Below are positions 32,146-43,334 of a DNA stretch of 64,000 nucleotides, piece after piece (positions within the stretch are counted from its first letter, which is position 1; every line of letters starts with the position of its first letter). The notes below the pieces were generated by a model that was not told the DNA's origin, ran no database searches, and saw only the letters and a program-made list of their open reading frames with translations. The translations under genes and the position numbers were made by a program. This DNA is from Rhizomys pruinosus (taxonomy: Eukaryota > Chordata > Mammalia > Rodentia > Spalacidae): the NCBI GenBank assembly GCA_009823505.1, contig VZQC01007982.1, positions 6,804,931 to 6,868,930 on the forward strand, written 5' to 3'.

Positions 32146-32147
32146 TT
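32100..32147. repeat. Simple repeat (TTTA)n
   Basis: About eleven TTTA units between a B1 and a B3-type element. Confidence 0.95.
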
Positions 32148-32343
32148 GTGTGCAGTGTGCGTGTGTGTGTGTGTGTATGTGTGTATGAGTGTGTGCACAC
32201 ATGCCACAACACACATGTGAGACCAGAAGACAACTTGTGGGAATTGGTTTTCTCCTTCCATTACGTGGGTCCCGAGGATTGAAATCAGGTCACCAGGCTT
32301 GATGGCAAGCTCCCTTTACTTACTGAGCCATTTTGTGGGCCCT
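32148..32343 (-). mobile_element. B3-type SINE
   Basis: A TG-rich start, GAGACCAGAAGACAACTTGT, GGGAATTGGTTTTCTCCTTC, then GGTCACCAGGCTTGATGGCA and TTACTGAGCCATTTTGTGGG: the complement of a B3A-like SINE. Confidence 0.75.
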
Positions 32344-33000
32344 TCCAGAATGTTTTTGAATCATGGTTGGTTCAATTTGTGGATATAGAATCCAAGCACA
32401 CAGAGTGCCAACTGTATATTCATAACCTCAGAAACAGTAAATTCACAGCAATGTCTAACAGCCGTATAGTGTTTCCTAGAAGCCTCTTGATCTAAGCCCT
32501 TTCAGTTTTAAAAAGGAATGGTAGGCCTCAGCAGGTACATGACGTTGCCATGGAGTCAGTGTCCTTCTGCCCTGGTACTTGCCACACTGTGCTGCTTCCT
32601 CAGATGTCTTCATAGGAGGCCCCCAGATCCCCTTTTCCCTGTTCTATGTGCCAGCACTTGCAGCACATTTGGGGTAAAATTTGCATAAGTTAATGATTTA
32701 AAGTGTGCCCATCAGTGCCATTTGGCACGTTCACAGTGTTGTGCCACCCTTGCCTCCTGCTCCAGAACATTTTAATTACTCCAAAAGACTCCACGCCCAT
32801 TTAAGCAGTCACTCTCCACTTCTGTCTTAATGATTTACCTGTTCCTGAAATTTAATTATAAGTGGAATTGTGCACCTGGCCTGGGGGAGTCTTTGTGTTT
32901 GTCTTCTGTCTTCTGTCTGTCGTCTGTCTGTCATCTCCTGTCACCTAGCAGAATGTGTGGTCCATCCAGATTGTAATATATATTCTCACTGCGTTAACCA

Positions 33001-33140
33001 TTTTTGAGACAGGGTCTCCCTGTAGCCCCAGCTGTCCTGGAACTCACTCTGTAGACCAGGTTGGCCTTGAACTCACAGAGATATGCCTGCCTCTGCCTCC
33101 CAAGTGCTGGGATTAAAGGCATGCACCACCATGCCCAGCA
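33001..33140 (-). mobile_element. B1 SINE within ancient L1
   Basis: TTTTTGAGACAGGGTCTCCC to GCATGCACCACCATGCCCAG, near-consensus. Confidence 0.96.
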
Positions 33141-33304
33141 CACTGCGTTAACTTTTACAGCTAAGTGATATTTCATTGTTTGGCTATACTACATTTAAAG
33201 AATCCATTTGTCTGTTGTGGGATTGTTTGGGTTGTTTTCACTATTTTGGTCATGCAAATAGTAATGTTACGAACACTCATGTTTAAGAATTCACTTATTG
33301 GATT

Positions 33305-33585
33305 CTTTGTGTGTGTGTTATATGTACATGTATGTGTGTATGTGTATGAGCCTGTTGGACATATGTAGAGGCCAGAGGAGGACATCTGGGGTCCTATTCT
33401 GCTACCGGTCACCTTATTTCTCTGTGACAGGCCATTCATTGAATGTGGAGCTGGGCTGGTGGCCAGGAAGTCCCAACAGAGTTGGGGTTACAGGGGTGCA
33501 AGACCACATCTAGCTGTTTATGTGGGTGTTGGGGCTCTGAACTCAGAGCAAGCACTCTTCCCCTGCTGGGCCATCTCTCCAGTGC
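33305..33585 (-). mobile_element. B3/B4-type SINE within ancient L1
   Basis: TG-rich start, GTAGAGGCCAGAGGAGGACA, GTTGGGGTTACAGGGGTGCA and CTGGGCCATCTCTCCAG. Confidence 0.7.
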
Positions 33586-33834
33586 CCTACATCCTGGTTT
33601 CTAATTCTTTTGTTTACCTGGGAATCGGATTGCTGGGTCAAATATCAATTCTATGTTTAACTTTCTGAGTACCCTCGCTTCACTTTTGAGTGGATTTGCT
33701 CTTTCCTGAGTCTAAGTCTGGTGGCACAGAGAATGCCAGGTGCCCCTCATCCTCACTGAGAGACCATTCTTCAACCACCCTGACTTTGTACATGGGCAGG
33801 AAAGGACTGGCTGAAGAAGAAAGCAAACAGGACG

Positions 33835-34215
33835 CTCTAGTTTGCTTGGGTTGTCACAAAGTGCCACAGACTGGGCAGCTTACACCCCAGAAGCTTATTG
33901 CATCCCGATTCTGGAGGCCGAAGTCAAATCTGGACAGGGTAACTTCCGAGACAGCTCTCGTTTTGCTGGCAGATGGTCGTGTTCCTGCTGTGTCCTCACA
34001 TGTCTTTCTCCTCTGCGGATCTGTGTCTTAATCTCTTCCTGAGAGATACCAGTTATATTGGACTAAGGCTCATCCACGAGCCCTCATCTTCCCCTTGTTG
34101 CCTCTTTAAAGATCCTACTTTTAAATACAGTCCTATTCTGAGGTACTAGGGTTGGGGGAGTCAGGACATCAACATATGAATGGGCACCATGCAGTGCCTG
34201 TAGCAGATGCTGCAC
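33835..34215. mobile_element. Mammal-wide ancient repeat, class not assigned
   Basis: GGGTTGTCACAAAGTGCCAC, AGACTGGGCAGCTTACACCC, CTGCTGTGTCCTCACATGTC, CTTAATCTCTTCCTGAGAGA and TTCTGAGGTACTAGGGTTGG are phrases of a repeat also common in primates. I do not recall its class reliably. A relative is at 49465-49800. Confidence 0.55.
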
Positions 34216-34699
34216 AACTGGGGACGGAAACCCATTTTCAGCCCTGCAGGCTGATAGGAGATACAACCTTTCCAACTATAACAGGAGCGAGCAACAGCAA
34301 CCTTGGAAATTAGTGAACCTGAGGCAGAGTGTGTAAACCCTTCTGGAACAATCTAAGTAGGTGCTGACAACTTGAGGTTTTGTTCCAACATCTTATTTTC
34401 CTTAGCAAATCCATTCTGAGGGCTACAGAGTGCCTGGGTGTGATCGGGGCTTAGCCACAGGTCTGAAGAGATGACCTCTCCATATACCCTGGGACACAGT
34501 TGTTAGCTAAGTTCAAAGCATTTCTGTATTGGAACAGAAGTGGTGAGACAATGGCTGTCGGACAGAACTGAACCTCATCTTGATTGAGGACACATTAAAG
34601 GCAGAGTCTACCTTTTCCCACCTGCTTGCCATCATTGATTGGCTTTCTTTTCACCCAATAGTAAACCATTTTGGATGTTCTAATATTATTTTTTGGGGG
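34216..34699. other. Unique sequence, nothing recognised
   Basis: No repeat or exon signature is seen in this 484-bp stretch. Confidence 0.5.
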
Positions 34700-34850
34700 G
34701 GAGGAATGTTTTTAAGGCAGGGTCTCCCTGTAGCCCTAGCTGGCCTGGAACTCACTATGTAGACCAGGCTGGCTTGAACTCACTGAGATCTGCCTGAGTC
34801 TGCCTCCTGAGTGCTGAGATTAAAGGCATGCACCACCATGCCTGGCTATA
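34700..34850 (-). mobile_element. B1 SINE
   Basis: AAGGCAGGGTCTCCCTGTAG to GCATGCACCACCATGCCTGG. A short G-run lies just upstream. Confidence 0.95.
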
Positions 34851-34869
34851 GAAGCTCTAATATTCTTTC

Positions 34870-35010
34870 TTTGAGGAGGAAAGGATTCAGAGAGGTCACG
34901 TACTTGTGTGTAAACATCAACTAAGTTGAGGAGAGTTGGGATCTGAATCGTGGCCTCTGAATCTAAGGACCATGATTTGAATGATTAGCTGTGCCGTTTC
35001 CAGAGTGGAC
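34870..35010 (-). mobile_element. MIR relic
   Basis: GAGGAAAGGATTCAGAGAGG, then TCACGTACTTGTG and GGGATCTGAATCGTGGCCTC: the complement of the MIR core and left arm. Confidence 0.6.
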
Positions 35011-35059
35011 TAAAGTTCCTTTCCTACCTCCTCCAGGACATGTGGCTTAATGGAGGTTG

Positions 35060-35290
35060 TGCTCAGGGGCATCAATTTATTTATTCAAATATTTCATTAG
35101 CATATATTTATGCTAATGGGCTTCATGTCATATTCATGACAATGGGATTCATCATGCCATTTTCATATATGTACATAATGTATTTCAGTCATACCCCTTC
35201 CACCCTCTCCTGTCCCCCTCCCCTTGCTGCTAAATCCCTTCTTCTGACCAACCCACCTCCCACCAAATGGTATTATATTTTAATACCATT
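35060..35290 (-). mobile_element. Rodent L1 3'-end relic
   Basis: GGGATTCATCATGCCATTTT, CATATATGTACATAATGTAT, then a C-rich stretch (CCACCCTCTCCTGTCCCCCT): the layout of an old L1 3' terminus read on its complement. A block at 3240-3290 may be the sense-strand counterpart. Confidence 0.55.
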
Positions 35291-36440
35291 TTTCATTTAC
35301 TGGATTAGGGACTTAGATAACACTGAAGAAAATATTTGTCCTTTTAAAGTTGAGACTGACCTGACACACTCTTATCAACTTTAGGGTTCTGTGACTGAGT
35401 CCCCCCAAAATTGTTGTTGAACAAACCCTGAAAACCCAGGCCTTGCCCAAGGATCCTCTGGCCGTTCTGACCAGCACCTCAGTCTGCTGAGACAAGGCCC
35501 CTTCCACTTGGTCCCTTCCCAGAAACTATCTTGGGTTTTGTCCTTTGAGACTTTGAATGATGTTCTTTGATTGTTTTTCCCTTTGACCAGGCTCTGGACC
35601 GTAGAATCTGGCTTCTGTAGTCTTGCCTCAAGAGCCCTGCAGATTCCAGCTTACTTGCCCTTTGGTCTTCCTGCGCTAGGTAACTCCGAGTTTACCTCAG
35701 CCCTCGAAGCTCTGCTTTCACCCCAGCCATGGGGCTGGGCTACTTTGACCCTTTGGAATGAAGAACCTCAGGCTAAAGAGAACTTTAGCTCCGTGCAACA
35801 GTTCACTAGCTTTAAAAACTGATTTCCACATAGCACAATCCTCTCCTATTAGCCAGCCCAGGCCATTCTTAGATTCTTCTTATTAAAACCTAACCACTTT
35901 TACACAATGCTAAAAGTCCATGTGAATGAAAATTCAACTGTGTAGATGTTCTCAGTGTTTTGCAATCCAAACATTTGGCCCCGGAGAGAGTCTGGCATCT
36001 GTGTGTATTTAACAACTCAGACGCCCAAGCGTTTGGACAAAGAATAGAAAACTCAGCAAATACAGGCAACAGGCATCTGTGGAGGCAAGAGCTGCCAGGC
36101 GAGGTCTGCAGGCAGTTCAGGGTGTCGACCACAGCCTCGCCATTTCCTAGAGCAGTACACTGCTGGTGGATGACCATACAAGTCCACTGGAGAGGACAGG
36201 CAGAGTCAAACCCATCTCTCTACGAGTTCTAGCTTTGGGGTCCAGCGTGTGTCAACTTGCATAGCTCCAGGAATCTGGTTTCTTGGCCTGGTTTGACTAA
36301 GAAGGCAAAACAAATCCTTTATCCCAACATACCACAGCTACTTAGATGTGGAAATTTAACCTTCTTAAGATCAAAATTCCACCACTCACCCTGTCTACTA
36401 CTATATTTATTGGAAAGAGTAAGGCCCAACAATTTGTTAT
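35291..36440. other. Unique sequence, no gene recognised
   Basis: About 1.15 kb without SINEs. Frames up to 95 codons on both strands overlap each other and lack domains. Confidence 0.5.
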
Positions 36441-36454
36441 AAGTAGGCAGGCTA

Positions 36455-36681
36455 GGGCTGGAGAGATGGCCGGTTGAGAGCGCCGACCGCTCTTACAGAG
36501 GACCCGGGTTCGATCCCCAGCACCCAAATGGCGGCTGAGAACCGTCTGAAACTCCAATTCCAGGAGAACTCCAGTTCCAGGGGAATCCGAGACCCTCTTC
36601 TGACCTCCGCGGCATTGCACGACACGGGTGCATAGACTTGCATGCAGACAGTGCATTCATACACATACAGAAAAAAAAAAA
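36455..36681 (+). mobile_element. B2 SINE, long subfamily, recent
   Basis: GGGCTGGAGAGATGG then a 10-base gap in the head, intact B box GGGTTCGATCCCC and the 17-bp duplication. Perfect 14-bp flanking repeats AAGTAGGCAGGCTA at 36441-36454 and 36682-36695. Confidence 0.97.
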
Positions 36682-36695
36682 AAGTAGGCAGGCTA

Positions 36696-37034
36696 AAAAA
36701 AAAAGTGGTCCTACATCTGGGTTCAAGAGCTTGATTGGATAAGGCTTAGCTTGGATGATGTATTACAGGAGTTCTGATGGGGGTGGGGTGGGGCGTGGGG
36801 TTACTGGGAACCACTGTATGAGATGTACAAATGCGCAATAAAAAAAGTAAGAAAAAAAAAAAGCCATCCTTATTGTATCTGTCTTTATAAACAAGGTGAT
36901 ACTTCCGGGAGCGAGTACATTTGGCTTGAGGTTGGTATCAGTGGGACTCTGGCACACACAGAGCAGGACTGTTTGTTAAGAGTCTTGATTGCCTTTGAGA
37001 CACACTAGATAAAGGACTAGGTTTTTCACAGCTA
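36696..37034. other. Unique sequence, nothing recognised
   Basis: Includes a short A-run at 36840-36862. No repeat family or exon is seen. Confidence 0.5.
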
Positions 37035-37255
37035 TGCGGGCTCTTCTGTGACCCCAGCACTCAAGAGGCAGAGGCAGGACAATGGCAGGTTTGGTACTAG
37101 CCTGAGCTACATAGTAAATTCAAGGCCAGCTTGAGCTACGGAATGAGACCCTGTCCTAAAAACGAAAGGGCTGGGAGTATATAGGTCAGTGGTTGAGTCC
37201 AAAATCGCAGCGCTCTGAGTTCCACCTCCAGCACTGTCAAAAAGAAAACTAGAGG
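37035..37255 (+). mobile_element. B1-like plus ID-like composite
   Basis: CCCCAGCACTCAAGAGGCAG, TTCAAGGCCAGCTTGAGCTA and GAGACCCTGTCCTAAAAACG are followed by AGGGCTGGGAGTATATAGGT, GGTTGAGTCC and an A-rich end. The order (B1 then ID-like head) is the reverse of B4. Confidence 0.6.
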
Positions 37256-39502
37256 AAGAAAAACTCACATGGTTTCCTTCCATGGATGTAGGTATTCCAT
37301 GAGCCCTGCTCCCTGCCCCGCGCCGTCCCTTTCTTTCCTGGAGGAATTCTGTCTCTCAGAGGCACATTCTTTATCCAAAACATCAACACACCCTATTGCC
37401 TTTGAACATCAGAATCAAAGGAAAGTAAATAAGCAAACCAGAGAAACCCATGGTGCAAGTGGGAAGATTTTGGCTCCCAGCCTCACCCAGTTGTAGTTGG
37501 CTGGGGGGGCCCTTAGGCCGGGTCCTTCTTCCGCCTCCCGCAGGACAGCGCCCCCTGTCGTCCAAATCCTTAACTTTTCTTTCCCAAGCCCAGTGTTCCT
37601 TCTTGAGGTCCCTTTCAGCTGAAGGACTCTCCTCCCTCCTTTTGTCCCTCTTCCCAAACATTCATTGTGTGCTGGTTCTGTGCTGTCCTTGCAACTGTCC
37701 AGCTGTTTGGAGTTGAACTTCTGAGTTAATGGGGCCATGTTTATCACACTGCACGTGACGGAAGGCAAACATTCCCACACAGGCATTTTTTTTTCCTGGA
37801 ACGGGGAAAGAAAACCTTTTTCTCCTCTTCTCTCCACTCATAGTTCTTCCTCAGCTCTTCCGCATTTTCAGAGGGACCTGCCTCGCGGTATCCCTGGCTC
37901 CCTTATGGCATTAGGGCAGGGGATGTTTCTAGGTGAACTGAGCAAGGGGCTCGGAGCATGCGCACTGCCACACCTGCAAGACCAAGCACCAACGGTTAAC
38001 GCGACTTAGCCTGGCCAGCTAGAATCGTGTTTTCTCCGGAGGTCGTCTGCCCTAATAACAAGTCATGTCAGCGGGCGTCTCCCAAAGTCGTACACAACTT
38101 TACTTGGCTTGACTCTGGGCTTTCTCAGCATCAGGGTTACTTGTTCTTCAGCCCCCCACCCAATCCCCGTTTGTGCTCTTCCATCTTACACCGGGTCTGC
38201 GCAGACGTGGTGGCAGCTGCTTCTTCATGGCCAAAGACACATCCACACGGTCCTATCAGAGGGTTGAGGTGATTCACAGAGGGGTTGCCTTCGAGAAGGG
38301 GCAGCCCGCCTCCAATGCAGCTGACCAGCTTCGACTGCCTTCTGCTTTTCCAGGTCTCCCTCCTTCTCTCCCTTTACCCTGCCCACACCCAGCCCAGCAG
38401 TCCTGGGTTCCCTCTGCCCCCAGACCCTCATGCCCTCATGCCCCCCACATCCTGTCCTCCCAACCCACCATGTAACTCTGGGGGTCACCAAGGCACTCTT
38501 CCAAAGAAAAGTCTTCGTATATATAGACCAGAGACCGGTGGTGACTAGTTAAGGTACTTTTTTTTATCCTCAGGTTGGCTGGCATTGCCCTAAGGTCCAG
38601 AGCCCACCCATGAGGCCAGGTGTGGTTACTCGTGACGTAGTTTCAGGGAAGGAGACGCCCCCACTGATTTCTGTTCAGCGTCTGTGAGTGACATGCTTTT
38701 CCCTCATGTCCTCAGAGAAGGTTCCTGAACTGTATACCTGGAGAGCTTTCTGGGACTTCGTCTAGGGGCAGTTTCTGCTTTATTGGGCTTCTTCGGTGGG
38801 AGAGTTTCTCCTGCCCAGAGGGTCCTCAGCCCTCCAGAGCCAGACCATCCTCAATTCCTGTTTTCAGTGGTCGCCATTTTCCTTAGGCCTCTGAGGAGAA
38901 CAATTTTTTCTTTGGAATTTTGTTTCTGGTTTTTTTTTTCCTTATATATCATTTATTTTTATTTAAAAGTATTTTAAAGTGTTTGCTTAGTTTTTGTTGT
39001 ACAGCAGTAAATAAGATAATTTCTATGTAATTCATTCAATAAATGTAAATAATAGTAGCTGTAAACATCAATACAGTCGCTGAAGGTTGAATTACATATG
39101 CAAAGTCACCAAGAGGTCATGGGGGTGAGGAAGAAGTCAGAGTGGTTGAACCTAGGAAGAGCTCCTGTATTTGTGATAACTAGAAAATGAAGATGAGGAG
39201 ACCACTTAGTGATGAGAGCATGGTCACTTTCTGTAGCAAGTGCCTGTAATTACCACAGAGATGTCTGTGGCACCCAGCCTGGCTCTCACATCCAGCTGGT
39301 GGCTTCAGGTGGACTTAATGGATCGACTGTTGTTCACAGAGGATCTGAGATCTGAGTGTGGTGATGGGAGGGTCACAATCGAATGTCTGAAGTCCTGAAC
39401 TTTGTGCCCTCATCACACCTGGGTCTGAAATGTGTTCTGAAGTTTCCCCTCTCCATGTTAAGGCCTTAAAAATCCCCAGCCCATGGCATTACAGAAAGGA
39501 GG
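37256..39502. other. Large unique tract, GC-richer, no gene confirmed
   Basis: About 2.2 kb without SINEs. GC is raised at 37500-38460, with scattered CpGs but no island-like density. Several frames of 60-140 codons run on both strands (for example minus 37415-37837 and plus 38173-38475), are Pro/Ser/Arg-rich and contradictory, and have no domain. If a host exon exists in the window this is one of the likelier places, but I cannot support one. Confidence 0.4.
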
Positions 39503-39715
39503 TGAAACCTGTCAGAGGGCGCTGGTGAGGTGCCTTGACAGGTCAAGTCACTTGCCGCAAAGCCTGGTGAGCTGAGTCCTATCCCTGAAACCCACATGGT
39601 AGAAGGAAAGAACCAAGTCCCATAAACTGTTCTTTGACCTCCACACATATCTATGGGTGTGCATGTCCACATATACACGTGCACACAACAAATACATGTT
39701 TTTTAAAGTTAAATG
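39503..39715 (+). mobile_element. B3-type SINE
   Basis: GGCGCTGGTGAGGTGCCTTG, GCCTGGTGAGCTGAGTCCTA, CCCATAAACTGTTCTTTGAC, CTCCACACATATCTATGGGT and an AC-rich end fit the B3A layout. Confidence 0.7.
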
Positions 39716-39737
39716 ACAAAACAAAACAAACTTTTAA

Positions 39738-39865
39738 ATTCTGACTCAGGAAGGAGAGGCAGACAGATCTCTGTGAGTCTGAAGCTAGTCTGGTTTGTGT
39801 AGTGACTTCCAGGCCAGCCAGGGCTACATAGTGAGGCCCTGTCTCAAAAATAAATAAATAAAAGT
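39738..39865 (+). mobile_element. B1 SINE, 5'-truncated and diverged
   Basis: GGAAGGAGAGGCAGACAGAT, CCAGGCCAGCCAGGGCTACA and GGCCCTGTCTC with an AAATAAAT tail. Confidence 0.8.
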
Positions 39866-39871
39866 AAATTT

Positions 39872-40128
39872 TAGGGGCTGGAGAGATGGCCTAGCAGTTA
39901 AGAGCACCGACCGCTCTTACAGAGGACCCAGGTTTGATCCCCAGCACCCACATGGTGGCCGAAAACCACCTGAAACTCCAATTCCAGGAGAACTCCAGTT
40001 CCAGGGGAATCCAAGACCCTCTTCTGACCTCCGCGGCATTGCATGACACGGGTGCACAAACCTGCATGCAGACAGTACATTCATACACATACAGAAATAA
40101 ATAAAATTAAATAAAAAATTTTTTTTTT
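39872..40128 (+). mobile_element. B2 SINE, long subfamily
   Basis: GGGGCTGGAGAGATGGCCTA, ACTCCAATTCCAGGAGAACT (internal duplication) and an A-rich tail. Flanked by AAGTAAATTTTA before (39861) and after (40131). Confidence 0.96.
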
Positions 40129-40149
40129 AAAAGTAAATTTTAAAAAGAT

Positions 40150-40247
40150 AGGGGCTGGAGATATGCCTCTGCAGTTAAGAGCACTGGCTGCTCTTGCAGA
40201 AGATTCAGGTTAAATTCCCAGGACCCATATGGCTGCTAACAACTGTA
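40150..40247 (+). mobile_element. B2 SINE head fused to an LTR-like sequence
   Basis: GGGGCTGGAGATATGCCTCT, then GCAGTTAAGAGCACTGGCTG and ATATGGCTGCTAACAACTG. B2 similarity stops at 40247, exactly where a different poly(A)-terminated sequence starts. Confidence 0.85.
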
Positions 40248-40452
40248 GGCCACTCCCGGGTCTGATTAGTAAGCCACGTTGCTGAACTTGCATGTAAAGA
40301 TCTATAAAAGCATGTGCAGGCTTAGGACTATGTAACTGCATGATTAAGTTGACCTTTTCCATGATTGGATGTGCTCTGATGCTCTCTGTGCTGATTGGTA
40401 GAAGCTTCCTATAAACCCTGTACTGGACAATAAAGTTTTGGGTTTTGCCCTC
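40248..40452 (+). mobile_element. LTR-like segment with TATAAA and AATAAA, ends in poly(A)
   Basis: Contains TATAAA at about 40302 and again near 40409, AATAAA at about 40428 and TTTTGGGTTTTGCCCTC before an A-run. The spacing of promoter-like and poly(A)-signal elements suggests an endogenous-retrovirus LTR, but I cannot name the family. It may have been copied together with the B2 head. Confidence 0.45.
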
Positions 40453-40464
40453 AAAAAAAAAAAG

Positions 40465-40945
40465 TATTTTAAATTGAATTTTTGTGGATTTCATACAATA
40501 CATCTTAACATACTTGGTCTCCCTTTCCTATCTGCACCCCTCATAGTCCCCGCCCCCCAGGATTTCATGGATTCTGTCATATATGTCAAGGCCTTTCTAG
40601 TCAAGTGTGTGTACCCAGACGTCCCTGGGTGTGAGTTCATTCGCTGGAGCCTGTTCAACCTGTCTGAAGAATATCAACTCTCCCTCACACAGCAGTGATC
40701 AGCTGCCAAACTTGTGGCCTCGTGCCCATCTCCCCGGTCCTATGCTGGGTTTTGTGATCGAGTTTGCATGGGTCTTGTGCATGCTGTGACCATTGCTGTA
40801 AGTTCACATGATCGAGTTCCCAGAAGCCTGGAAGACTCTGTTTCCTTAAGGTCATGCTCCTCTCCTGGCTCTTACAATCTTTCTGCCTCTTCTTCCACAA
40901 TGGTTCCTGTGCCCTGGGTAGGTGAAGTTTAATAAAGGAGTCCTG
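40465..40945 (-). mobile_element. L1 3' UTR
   Basis: TTTGTGGATTTCATACAATA, GTCAAGTGTGTGTACCCAGA, GGTCTTGTGCATGCTGTGAC, GGCTCTTACAATCTTTCTGC and CTCTTCTTCCACAATGGTTC match the complement of rodent L1 3' UTR phrases, including the block also present in sense at 11.2 kb. Confidence 0.75.
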
Positions 40946-41004
40946 TCTAGGGATGCACACTCTAGTCTCTTATTCTCTACACTTTGGTCAGTTGTGGCCT
41001 TTTT

Positions 41005-41155
41005 TTAGGGGGGGTCTTTTTGAGACAGGGTCTCCCTGTAGCCCCAGCTGTCCTGGAACTTACTCTGTAGACCAGACTGGCCTTGAACTCACAAAGATCT
41101 GCCTGCCTCTGCCTCCTGAGTGCTAGGATTAAAGGTGTGCGCCACCACGCCTGGC
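41005..41155 (-). mobile_element. B1 SINE
   Basis: GGGGGTCTTTTTGAGACAGG to GTGTGCGCCACCACGCCTGG. TTGTGGCCTTTT is repeated at 40992 and 41159, its target duplication. Confidence 0.96.
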
Positions 41156-41409
41156 CAGTTGTGGCCTTTTGTGTTCATTGCCCTCTGCTGTTTCTGTTTT
41201 GATGTAAGTTAGAGAAGGGAAAATGGTCCTGGGATACAAGTGACAGAGAAGAAGGGCCACAAATACACACATGGGCATCCAGGATGTGCACTGCATAAAC
41301 CCAGGGGTCTTATTCACACAGTAATATGATATGAAATTAGAAGTCATGAGATGATGAAGATGTCTCTCTGGTTGAGCGATGGCTTTTCCCATTCCTGGCA
41401 GCATGGAAA

Positions 41410-41640
41410 GACTGATGGTCTTTGAACCCTGAAGGTCACCATTCCAATGATTTTAGCTGTGCCACTGTCTCATCAAATGGCCACCATCAGTTCCATTAAT
41501 ATCTCAGAACCTCAAATTCTTTATTTATAGACACAGTAGATGGCACCTCCTTTATAGAGTTGCTTCTAGAATGAAATGAGATTGTCTGCTAATTTCCTGG
41601 CATGCATCAGGTGCTCAATAAATGGCATCTCCCTAGAAGT
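41410..41640 (+). mobile_element. MIR, nearly full length
   Basis: TTTTAGCTGTGCCACTGTCT, ATCTCAGAACCTCAAATTCT, AGTTGCTTCTAGAATGAAAT and TCAGGTGCTCAATAAATGGC follow the MIR consensus through to its 3' end. Confidence 0.8.
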
Positions 41641-41994
41641 GTCATCCTGGTTGAAGGAGTGTCTGCCCATCTCACTGCTGGCTTCCTTGATGTGAAAATC
41701 CTCAGGACCTCATAATAGACACTGAAAAGAGGACCAACGGGAGATGAAATGAGAAGATGAGATTATTCTTGGAGCTCACTTAAGGAAAAGCACACTTTTA
41801 TCAAGGGCTGTGGCCTTGATGGATTCTAATAAGAAGCACAATGACTTATAAAGCAGGAACTCTAGGATTGGCACCTTCCATGTACCACCAACTCCTGTGG
41901 ACAGGCAGTAAGACCTGTGAGCTTTGGGAGAGGGTGAGGAGATGCAGTTCCTCTGCTTGCGTTTGCTAGTGTTATTGTCACCAATATCTTTTTT
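41641..41994. other. Unique sequence, nothing recognised
   Basis: No repeat or exon signature is seen in this 354-bp stretch. Confidence 0.5.
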
Positions 41995-42003
41995 TGGGGG
42001 GGG

Positions 42004-42206
42004 GGAGTGTATGAACGTACTGTCTGCATGTAGGTTGGTGCACCTGTGTCATGCAATGCCGCGGAGGTCAGAAGAGGGCATCGGATTCCCCTGGAACTGG
42101 AGTTAAAGATGGTTCTCAGCCACCATGTGGGTGCTAGGAATTGAACCTGGGTCCTCTGCAAGAGCAGTCGGTGCTCTTAACTGCTGAGCCATCTCTCCAG
42201 CCCCTG
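42004..42206 (-). mobile_element. B2 SINE, short subfamily
   Basis: A G-run replaces the usual A/T tail, then GTGTATGAACGTACTGTCTG to GAGCCATCTCTCCAGCCCC. Confidence 0.95.
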
Positions 42207-42239
42207 ATATCGATCTTTAAGTTCTCAGATATGGCCTCC

Positions 42240-42357
42240 CTTGTTTTTGTGAGACAGAGCCTTGCTGTATGTAGCCCAGGCTGGACTTGACTTCTGATCC
42301 TCTTATTTTAGCCTCCTAAGTGCTGGGATTACAGATGTGAACCACCATGCCCATCTC
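42240..42357 (-). mobile_element. B1-like SINE, old
   Basis: TGTGAGACAGAGCCTTGCTG, TAGCCCAGGCTGGACTTGAC and GTGCTGGGATTACAGATGTG. Confidence 0.8.
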
Positions 42358-42684
42358 TTCCCCCTTTTGACTTATCTCTGAGGAATGGGAGGAGACCTCT
42401 GCAGATGAGCACAAGATACGGTCTCTGGTGGCATGCTGGAACCAGCTCATTCCAGCTGCTGGAGTCATGGTGTGCACTGCTTCTGCAGCTACCGTGTCTC
42501 CCTGGGGGTGCTTGCATCAGGAAAGTGAGCAGATGCTAAAAATTCAGGATCCACCCACCCCTGAGAGCAATGCTCTCAGGCTGTGAAGAAGATCTCAATC
42601 TCATGCTTCAAACTTGGGTGGAAGGAAGGGCTTGTAGAAAACCTTCACTCCATAGACATGCCTTACTGCCTATTTATTTACTTA

Positions 42685-42724
42685 GTGTATATGATGTCTT
42701 TATGTGTATTTATATGTATGCAGG

Positions 42725-42765
<41 letters not shown>

Positions 42766-43030
42766 TGCTTGTGCACTGTGTATGTGTGTGTCCCCATGGG
42801 GGCAGGGGACAGCCTCTCTCAGGTGCCATCTACCTTTTCTTGGGACAGAGTTTCTCAATGGCTTGGAGCTCACCAAGTAGGCTAGGCTGGCTGGTCATTG
42901 AGTCCCAAAGAGGCATCTGTTTCTGCCTCCCCAGTGCTAGGATTACAAGGGTGTGCCATCATGTCTGGTTTTGTTTTATATTGATTCTCTGGGGAACATA
43001 ACTGAGGTCTTTGTGCTTGCAAGTTACCTT
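42685..43030 (-). mobile_element. B3/B4-type SINE with (TG)n
   Basis: (TG)n at 42731-42764, then TTTCTTGGGACAGAGTTTCT, TAGGCTAGGCTGGCTGGTCA, GTGCTAGGATTACAAGGGTG and CTGAGGTCTTTGTGCTTGCA. The last 150 bp closely match 52545-52712. Confidence 0.7.
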
Positions 43031-43039
43031 TTAAAAATT

Positions 43040-43262
43040 ATTTTATTATTTTTATTTTGTGTTGTATGAGTGTATTGGTTGCATGTATATAAGTGCACCC
43101 GTGTTGTGCATTACCCTTGGAGGTCAAGAAGAGAGTATTGGATACCCCTGGAATTGGAGTTACAGATGGTTGTTAGCCACCTTGTGGGTGCTGGGAATCA
43201 AACCAGGGTCCTCTGCAAGAGCAGCCGGTGCTCTTAACTGCTGAGCCATCTCTTCAGCCCCA
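43040..43262 (-). mobile_element. B2 SINE, short subfamily, diverged
   Basis: TTTTATTATTTTTATTTTGT to GAGCCATCTCTTCAGCCCC. Confidence 0.93.
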
Positions 43263-43334
43263 GGGCAAACACTTTTATAGACCAGTTGTCTTCCTAGCTC
43301 CCATACACATATATTAAAAGAAGTTTCTACTTTT

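Larger units (their letters stand above)
32650..33670 (-). mobile_element. Ancient L1 3' region, split by B1 and B3
   Basis: TTAAAGTGTGCCCATCAGTG (32698) fits an old L1 3' UTR complement. It resumes after the B1 at 33145 (GCTAAGTGATATTTCATTGT, GGTTGTTTTCACTATTTTGG), and after the B3 at 33589 (GGGAATCGGATTGCTGGGTC, CTATGTTTAACTTTCTGAG). All three pieces are collinear. Confidence 0.72.

Noticed and set aside
37383..38548. CpG island or promoter
   Set aside because: GC is higher than the surroundings, but CpG is scattered and no core promoter plus exon arrangement can be defended.
40248..40452. Complete endogenous retrovirus
   Set aside because: Only an LTR-sized segment is present. No gag, pol or env coding similarity flanks it.
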